A program made the position numbers and the translations under genes. From CAZPZR01 sp964591105 (GTDB lineage Bacteria > Bacillota > Clostridia > Lachnospirales > Lachnospiraceae), in NCBI GenBank assembly GCA_964591105.1, contig CAZPZR010000020.1:1-27306 (forward strand): 27,306 nt of DNA, in the 5' to 3' direction. The notes beneath the pieces are model-generated. The model was not told the origin of the DNA. It worked only from the letters and a program-made list of their open reading frames with translations, and ran no database searches. This document shows, one piece after another, positions 23,844-27,306 of this stretch. Position 1 is the first letter of the stretch. Each line of letters begins with the position of its first letter.

Positions 23844-24641
23844 TTAGAGATTTAATACATCTTTGATTGTGTAAAATCCTGGACCTTTATCTGCGAGATA
23901 AGCTGCGCAGTCACAAGCACCACGTGCAAAACACTCCCAGTTGTAGGAATGATGAGTAATTTCCAAACGTTCGCCCATACCACCAAAGTATACAGTATGG
24001 CTGCTAGGAATATTACCTGCACGCAAAGAATGGTATCCAATGGTACCATTTTCACGAGGGCCGTTTTCACGACGACCTTGACGCGCAATGTCTGTAAATT
24101 CTTTGCCAAGTGCGTGAGCAATCGTTTCACCCATTTCTTTTGAAGTTCCACTTGGAGTGTCCTTTTTCCACTGATCGTGCATTTCCAGAATTTCAATATC
24201 CAAGTCATTTCCGGCAGTTTTGGCAACAAGTTCCAAAAGCTTATTCATAATATTGACAAGTTTTGAAGTGTTGGCAGCATAGAGCATAGGAATGGTAGAT
24301 GCCGCATCATAAAAGCGCTGCATCTCTTCCGTAGAAAAGCCGGTAGCACCATTTACAAGAGCCTTCTTATGGGCAATTGCGAGATCTAATACCTTCATGC
24401 CAGTTTCTTTGGTGGAAAAATCAATGATTACATCGCAGTCATCGATGACAGATTCCAGATCATCTACAACAGGAACCCCAAGTTCTCGGCCAACCATAGC
24501 AACAGTTCCAAGATCCTTTCCAATATAATCGCGTCCTTTTGGTCCGACACCAGCGATCAGTTCCATATCTTCGCGGGAAGCAGCAACCTGCGTAATCAAT
24601 TTTCCCATTTTCCCTCTTGGTCCGATAACAATAACTTTCAT
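23844..24641 (-). CDS. dapB: 4-hydroxy-tetrahydrodipicolinate reductase (divergent DapB)
   Basis: NAD(P)H-dependent reductase of the DapB family, lysine/diaminopimelate pathway, 265 residues. The Rossmann loop reads GPRGKMG (7-13), usually GxxGRMG; IIDFSTKE supplies the DFT/DFS cofactor motif. The active-site segment is EMHDQWKKDTPSGTS: catalytic H155 and K159 and the substrate-binding PSGT are kept, but the second His of the usual HH pair is Asp156. The stretch that is normally ANFSxGVN reads ANTSKLVN. The end is canonical (YHSLRAGNIPSSHTVYFGG, GERLEITHHS, FYTIKDVLNL). It is monocistronic and not next to dapA or lysine genes. It may be the cell's DapB or a divergent paralogue; the fold assignment is secure. 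Confidence 0.88.
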   Translation of the reverse strand: MKVIVIGPRGKMGKLITQVAASREDMELIAGVGPKGRDYIGKDLGTVAMVGRELGVPVVDDLESVIDDCDVIIDFSTKETGMKVLDLAIAHKKALVNGATGFSTEEMQRFYDAASTIPMLYAANTSKLVNIMNKLLELVAKTAGNDLDIEILEMHDQWKKDTPSGTSKEMGETIAHALGKEFTDIARQGRRENGPRENGTIGYHSLRAGNIPSSHTVYFGGMGERLEITHHSYNWECFARGACDCAAYLADKGPGFYTIKDVLNL

Positions 24642-24687
24642 ACATAACTCCTTTCCTAAGTAGGATTTTGACGATATTTCTAAAGAT

Positions 24688-24693
24688 ATTTTA
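24688..24693 (-). promoter_or_regulatory. Extended -10 element for dapB
   Basis: On the minus strand TGC directly precedes TAAAAT, about 47 nt before the dapB start. No good -35 is visible. Confidence 0.45.
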
Positions 24694-24728
24694 GCATAGA
24701 TATAAGAAAACGAAAATAAAAATAATGC

Positions 24729-24757
24729 TTGTAATCGGTGGTACCCTTGGGTAGAAT
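24729..24757 (+). promoter_or_regulatory. Promoter of the DUF1292 gene with an internal palindrome
   Basis: TTGTAA (24729-24734), a 17-nt spacer and TAGAAT (24752-24757). The perfect palindrome TACCCTTGGGTA (24742-24753) covers the end of the spacer and the first bases of the -10, the position expected for a repressor site. Confidence 0.65.
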
Positions 24758-24798
24758 AAAAATAACAAATAACTGCGTAAAAACAGGAGGATATTATA

Positions 24799-25077
24799 AT
24801 GAATGGTGAATACGAAATGATTACATTGGATTTTGAAGATGGCGCAACTGTTGAGTGCGAAGCAATGGGAATCTTCGAAGTAGAAGGAAAAGAATATATC
24901 GCATTCCTTCCAGTAGAAGAGGGCGAAGGTGTAGAAGAAGGAGATGTATACCTTTACCGTTACAAAGAAGTGAGTGAAGAAGAATTCGAGATTGAAGACA
25001 TCGAAAGCGAAGAAGAATTCGAAAAAGTTGCAGCAGAATTCGACAAAATCATGAACGAAGAAGAGACAGAAGAATAA
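24799..25077 (+). CDS. DUF1292 family protein
   Basis: A small acidic protein of 92 residues. The first 55 residues are the DUF1292 domain found across Clostridia and Bacilli (YrzB-like): EYEMITLDFEDGATVECEAM, then GIFEVEGKEYIAFLPVE, and VYLYRYKEV. The rest is a strongly acidic helix rich in Glu (EEFEIEDIESEEEFEKV). In many Firmicutes DUF1292 genes lie next to yrrK/ruvX, fur or mltG-type genes; here the neighbours are dapB (divergent) and a ferredoxin. No biochemical function is known. AGGAGG lies 8 nt before ATG 24799. The ferredoxin gene follows after 57 nt with no terminator, so the two may be cotranscribed. Confidence 0.88.
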   Translation: MNGEYEMITLDFEDGATVECEAMGIFEVEGKEYIAFLPVEEGEGVEEGDVYLYRYKEVSEEEFEIEDIESEEEFEKVAAEFDKIMNEEETEE

Positions 25078-25134
25078 AACGTCTATTTGCGTGAAAAGTG
25101 GGCATACTATCCAAAAAGATAAGGAGGTAAGCTC

Positions 25135-25320
25135 ATGAAGGCAAAAGTAGAAGAAGGCTGTATTTCGTGCGGTGCATGCGTGGCAACATGCCCAGAAGTA
25201 TTTCGCTTCAATGACGATGGTGTTGCAGAAGCATACGCAGAGGTTGGACGCGCTGTCGAGAAAGATGCATTAGATGCACGAGATGGATGCCCAGTATCCG
25301 TAATCAATATTGAAGAATAA
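25135..25320 (+). CDS. Ferredoxin, single [4Fe-4S] cluster type
   Basis: A 61-residue electron carrier. The cluster motif CISCGACVATCP places cysteines at 9, 12, 15 and 19, and the fourth cluster ligand is C52 in GCPV. This C-x2-C-x2-C...CP spacing marks a monocluster ferredoxin in which C19 is an extra cysteine. The second half is acidic, as usual for these proteins. It would donate electrons to cytoplasmic anaerobic enzymes; the partner cannot be named from context. AAGGAGG lies 7 nt before ATG 25135. It is followed immediately by a strong terminator and may share the promoter of the upstream DUF1292 gene. Confidence 0.93.
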   Translation: MKAKVEEGCISCGACVATCPEVFRFNDDGVAEAYAEVGRAVEKDALDARDGCPVSVINIEE

Positions 25321-25329
25321 CAAAAGAGA

Positions 25330-25375
25330 AAATTTCGCATATACTATAAGAAAATGGTGTGTGCGAAATTTTTTT
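25330..25375 (+). terminator. Terminator after the ferredoxin gene
   Basis: A 17-bp stem (25330-25346 with 25355-25371, three G-U pairs) with an 8-nt loop runs into seven T. It starts 10 nt after the ferredoxin stop. Confidence 0.9.
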
Positions 25376-25399
25376 ATTTCTTGGGTACACCACATTTTT

Positions 25400-25444
25400 C
25401 AATTTAGGACGTAGCCTTTTTGCAAAAGGCTACGTCCTAAATTG
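25400..25444. repeat. Perfect 21-bp inverted repeat with a 3-nt loop, in front of ylmC
   Basis: Positions 25400-25420 and 25424-25444 are exact reverse complements around a TGC loop. No T run follows on either strand, so it is not a normal terminator. The stem ends 3 nt before GGGAGG, the ribosome binding site of the next gene, and would sit in its 5' leader. Function unknown; see findings. Confidence 0.85.
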
Positions 25445-25457
25445 AACGGGAGGAACC

Positions 25458-25697
25458 ATGCGTTTTTGTGAATTCCAGCAAAAAGAGGTTATTAACACCT
25501 GCGATTGTAAAAAATTAGGTTATGTAGTCGACTTGGTTTTTGACGAGTGTTCTGGCTGCATTGAAGCTATCATTGTTCCTAAAGCATCGAAGTTTTGTGG
25601 CTTTTTTAGTGATGGCTCTGAACTTGTGATTCCATTCAAATGCATCAAGAAAATCGGACCGGATATTATCCTGGTAGAAATACAAGAGAAATCGTGA
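25458..25697 (+). CDS. YlmC/YmxH family sporulation-type protein
   Basis: A 79-residue protein with a PRC-barrel fold of the YlmC/YmxH family, which is found in spore-forming Firmicutes. It begins MRFCEFQQKEVINTCDCKKL and contains GYVVDLVFDECSGCIEAIIVP, the usual beta-barrel core, then ELVIPFKCIKKIGPDIILVE. Family members are linked to sporulation, but their molecular role is not known. GGGAGG lies 4 nt before ATG 25458, only 3 nt after a perfect 21-bp hairpin, so its translation may depend on that structure. I see no clear separate promoter between the ferredoxin terminator and the hairpin. Six cysteines in 79 residues is noticeable. Confidence 0.88.
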   Translation: MRFCEFQQKEVINTCDCKKLGYVVDLVFDECSGCIEAIIVPKASKFCGFFSDGSELVIPFKCIKKIGPDIILVEIQEKS

Positions 25698-25705
25698 TTT
25701 GCAGT

Positions 25706-25734
25706 TTGACTTATGCTTTTTAGAAAGATATACT
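25706..25734 (+). promoter_or_regulatory. Promoter of nrdR
   Basis: TTGACT (25706-25711), a 17-nt spacer and TATACT (25729-25734). Confidence 0.85.
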
Positions 25735-25743
25735 ATAGTATAT
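25728..25743. promoter_or_regulatory. 16-bp perfect palindrome over the nrdR -10, candidate operator
   Basis: ATATACTATAGTATAT is its own reverse complement and covers the -10 and likely start site of nrdR. NrdR boxes elsewhere are AT-rich palindromes of about 16 bp, so autoregulation is possible. The match to the published consensus is not exact. Confidence 0.45.
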
Positions 25744-25775
25744 ATGTAATTTACTAAGGAAAGGACTCGAAAAAT

Positions 25776-26225
25776 ATGAAATGTCCATATTGCAACAATC
25801 CAGATACACGAGTAATTGATTCTAGACCGGCGGAAGATGGGACTTCCATCCGTAGACGTCGTTCTTGTGATGTGTGTCAAAAGCGATTTACAACATATGA
25901 AAAAGTAGAGACGATTCCTCTTATTATTATTAAGAAAGATAATAATCGTGAACAGTATCATCGAGGAAAGATTGAAAATGGTATTTTGAGAGCGTGTTAC
26001 AAGCGCCCAGTTTCGGCAGAAGATATTCAGAAAACGATTGATTCTATAGAGACAAAGATTTTTAGTTTAGAAGAGAAAGAAATCCCAAGCAGTCGTATCG
26101 GTGAGCTTGTTATGGATGCATTGAAGGAGCTTGACGAAGTGGCTTATGTGAGATTTGCGTCCGTTTATCGAGAGTTCAAGGATGTAAATACATTTATGGA
26201 TGAACTAAAAAAGATACTAAAATAG
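25776..26225 (+). CDS. nrdR: Transcriptional repressor NrdR
   Basis: A 149-residue ATP/dATP-sensing repressor of ribonucleotide reductase genes. The N-terminal zinc ribbon (MKCPYC, then SCDVCQKRFTTYE) is followed by the ATP-cone domain (about 49-139, with IIIKKDNNREQYHRGKIENG and YVRFASVYREFKD). The length and motifs fit the family exactly. It lies upstream of truA by 17 nt and they are probably cotranscribed. The AAGGAAAGGA site precedes ATG 25776. A perfect palindrome over its -10 may be an autoregulatory site. Confidence 0.97.
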   Translation: MKCPYCNNPDTRVIDSRPAEDGTSIRRRRSCDVCQKRFTTYEKVETIPLIIIKKDNNREQYHRGKIENGILRACYKRPVSAEDIQKTIDSIETKIFSLEEKEIPSSRIGELVMDALKELDEVAYVRFASVYREFKDVNTFMDELKKILK

Positions 26226-26242
26226 ATTGGGTGAGAACATAG

Positions 26243-26977
26243 ATGAGAACATATAAGTTAACGATTTCTTATGATGGAAGTAGATATCAGGGATGGCAGC
26301 GCCAGGCGACTACAGATAATACGATTCAGTTTGTGTTGGAGTACAGCATTGGAAAATTGGTTGGCTATCGTGTGCAGGTGGATGGTTCTGGTCGTACAGA
26401 TGCAGGTGTGCATGCACGTGGACAGGTGGCAAGTGTGAAGCTTTCTAAACTGTATGATGTAGAAGAATTCCGCGCAGCTTTGAACCGTTATCTTCCAGAA
26501 GATATTCGCATTTTGAAAGTCGAACTTGTGAAAAATGGTTTTCATGCGCGAAAGAGTTGCAAAGGCAAGAAGTATGAATATTACATCGATTGCCGCGAAA
26601 AGCCAGATGTATTTTCTAGAAGATACTGTTATCATTATCCGGAAAAATTGGATATTGAGGCAATGCGCGCAGCAGTTCCATATTTAGTTGGACTGAAGAA
26701 TTTTACAAGTTTTACAGATGACAAAGAATGTGCAGATCCAGTAAAGCGCATTATGAATATTAAGATTGTGAGCAATGGGGAGAAAGTGCGAATCACTTAC
26801 TACGGTTCCGGTTTTGCTTACCATATGGTACGTATTCTGACAGGAACACTGTTGGAAATAGGAACTGGCAAGCGTGATGCGGCGAAACTTCCGGTAGTCA
26901 TTGCAGCAGAAGACAGAAGCCTTGCAGGATTTTTAGCACCGGCGAGAGGACTCTTCTTACGAAAGGTATATTATTAG
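26243..26977 (+). CDS. truA: tRNA pseudouridine(38-40) synthase TruA
   Basis: A 244-residue enzyme that converts uridines 38-40 of the tRNA anticodon arm to pseudouridine. It starts YKLTISYDGSRYQGWQRQ, typical of TruA. The catalytic aspartate is D53 in GSGRTDAGVHARGQ. Further family motifs are CKGKKYEYYI, FTSFTDD and the C-terminal FAYHMVRILTGTLLEIG. It lies 17 nt after nrdR and 10 nt before the exodeoxyribonuclease III gene, forming a tight unit. GGGTGAG precedes ATG 26243, a modest ribosome binding site consistent with coupling to nrdR. Confidence 0.97.
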   Translation: MRTYKLTISYDGSRYQGWQRQATTDNTIQFVLEYSIGKLVGYRVQVDGSGRTDAGVHARGQVASVKLSKLYDVEEFRAALNRYLPEDIRILKVELVKNGFHARKSCKGKKYEYYIDCREKPDVFSRRYCYHYPEKLDIEAMRAAVPYLVGLKNFTSFTDDKECADPVKRIMNIKIVSNGEKVRITYYGSGFAYHMVRILTGTLLEIGTGKRDAAKLPVVIAAEDRSLAGFLAPARGLFLRKVYY

Positions 26978-26987
26978 GGAAAGACGA

Positions 26988-27306
26988 ATGAAATTTATAT
27001 CATGGAATGTAAACGGAATCCGAGCATGTGTGCAGAAAGGATTCCTGGATTTTTTTAATGAAATTGATGCAGATATTTTTTGCATTCAGGAATCAAAGAT
27101 GCAGGAAGGGCAGCTTGAACTGGAACTTCCAGGTTATTATCAGTATTGGAATTACGCAGTGAAAAAAGGATATTCCGGAACTGCAATATTTACAAAGAAA
27201 GAGCCGATTTCTGTTGTAAATGGAATTGGTATTGAGGAGCACGACCAGGAAGGGCGTGTAATCACTTTGGAATTTGAAAATTATTATTTTGTGACAGTGT
27301 ATACAC
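26988..27306 (+). CDS. xth: Exodeoxyribonuclease III (partial, 5' end)
   Basis: The first 106 codons of an AP endonuclease/exonuclease III of the base-excision repair pathway; the gene runs off the window. The start MKFISWNVNGIRAC holds the metal/active-site N7, and CIQESK supplies the metal-binding E35. The SGTAIFTKKEP and EGRVITLEF stretches are also typical of the ExoA/XthA group. ATG 26988 lies 10 nt after truA with an AGGGAAAG site that overlaps the truA stop, so it is probably in the same transcript as nrdR and truA. Confidence 0.93.
   Translation, partial: MKFISWNVNGIRACVQKGFLDFFNEIDADIFCIQESKMQEGQLELELPGYYQYWNYAVKKGYSGTAIFTKKEPISVVNGIGIEEHDQEGRVITLEFENYYFVTVYT

Noticed and set aside
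24737..24745. GGTGGTACC, which resembles the core of a T-box riboswitch antiterminator.
   Set aside because: The following bases do not match the rest of the T-box (no GCG), there is no stem I or terminator around it, and it lies inside the promoter spacer rather than in a leader.

Overview
The window is about 27.3 kb of low-GC Firmicute DNA. It most likely comes from a gut Lachnospiraceae (Clostridia) chromosome. The evidence is the housekeeping gene set (rpoC end, mutS2, yhaM, rlmD, nrdR, truA, a YlmC/YmxH sporulation-type protein), strong AGGAGG ribosome binding sites, TTGACA/TATAAT-type promoters with 17-nt spacers, and two large secreted proteins of a style common in that family: BspA-type leucine-rich repeats and a C1 protease, both carrying bacterial Ig-like and fibronectin III tails. 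The exact species cannot be told from the sequence. The window lies on a scaffold: 100 Ns at 13202-13301 interrupt one gene.

Layout. 1-1810: the 3' end of rpoC, a terminator, then a monocistronic M24 (aminopeptidase P/prolidase) gene with its own promoter. 1806-6320, minus strand: a compact unit of mutS2, an OmpR-type response regulator and a sensor histidine kinase. 6376-10045, plus strand: a probable operon of a membrane-anchored HtrA-like protein that has lost its catalytic triad, the YhaM 3'-5' exoribonuclease, and an RlmD-type 23S rRNA m5U methyltransferase. 10091-19389: a secretome island with a very large leucine-rich-repeat surface protein (plus strand, broken by the assembly gap), a decayed remnant, a small VOC protein, and a secreted papain-like protease on the opposite strand. 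19525-21780: a sodium:alanine/glycine symporter, divergent from two tiny overlapping genes for a helix-turn-helix protein and a PPC-domain protein. 21791-22104: a composite pseudogene, the start of a MarR regulator fused to the end of a MATE transporter behind an intact promoter. 22181-27306: ThrH-like phosphatase, DegV, a divergent DapB (minus strand), DUF1292 protein, ferredoxin, YlmC/YmxH protein, nrdR, truA and the start of exodeoxyribonuclease III.

No convincing wholly new defence or mobile system is present. The most useful observations are these: (i) the N gap is flanked by exactly the same 55 nt on both sides, and joining on that overlap restores both the reading frame and the 216-bp repeat period; (ii) the HtrA-like protein looks like a pseudoprotease; (iii) the MarR-MATE deletion scar; (iv) a perfect 21-bp hairpin directly in front of the YlmC/YmxH ribosome binding site that does not look like a terminator; (v) a 16-bp perfect palindrome on the -10 of nrdR; (vi) a 19-bp palindromic motif present twice, 4.5 kb apart; and (vii) the same C-terminal module on the two big secreted proteins.
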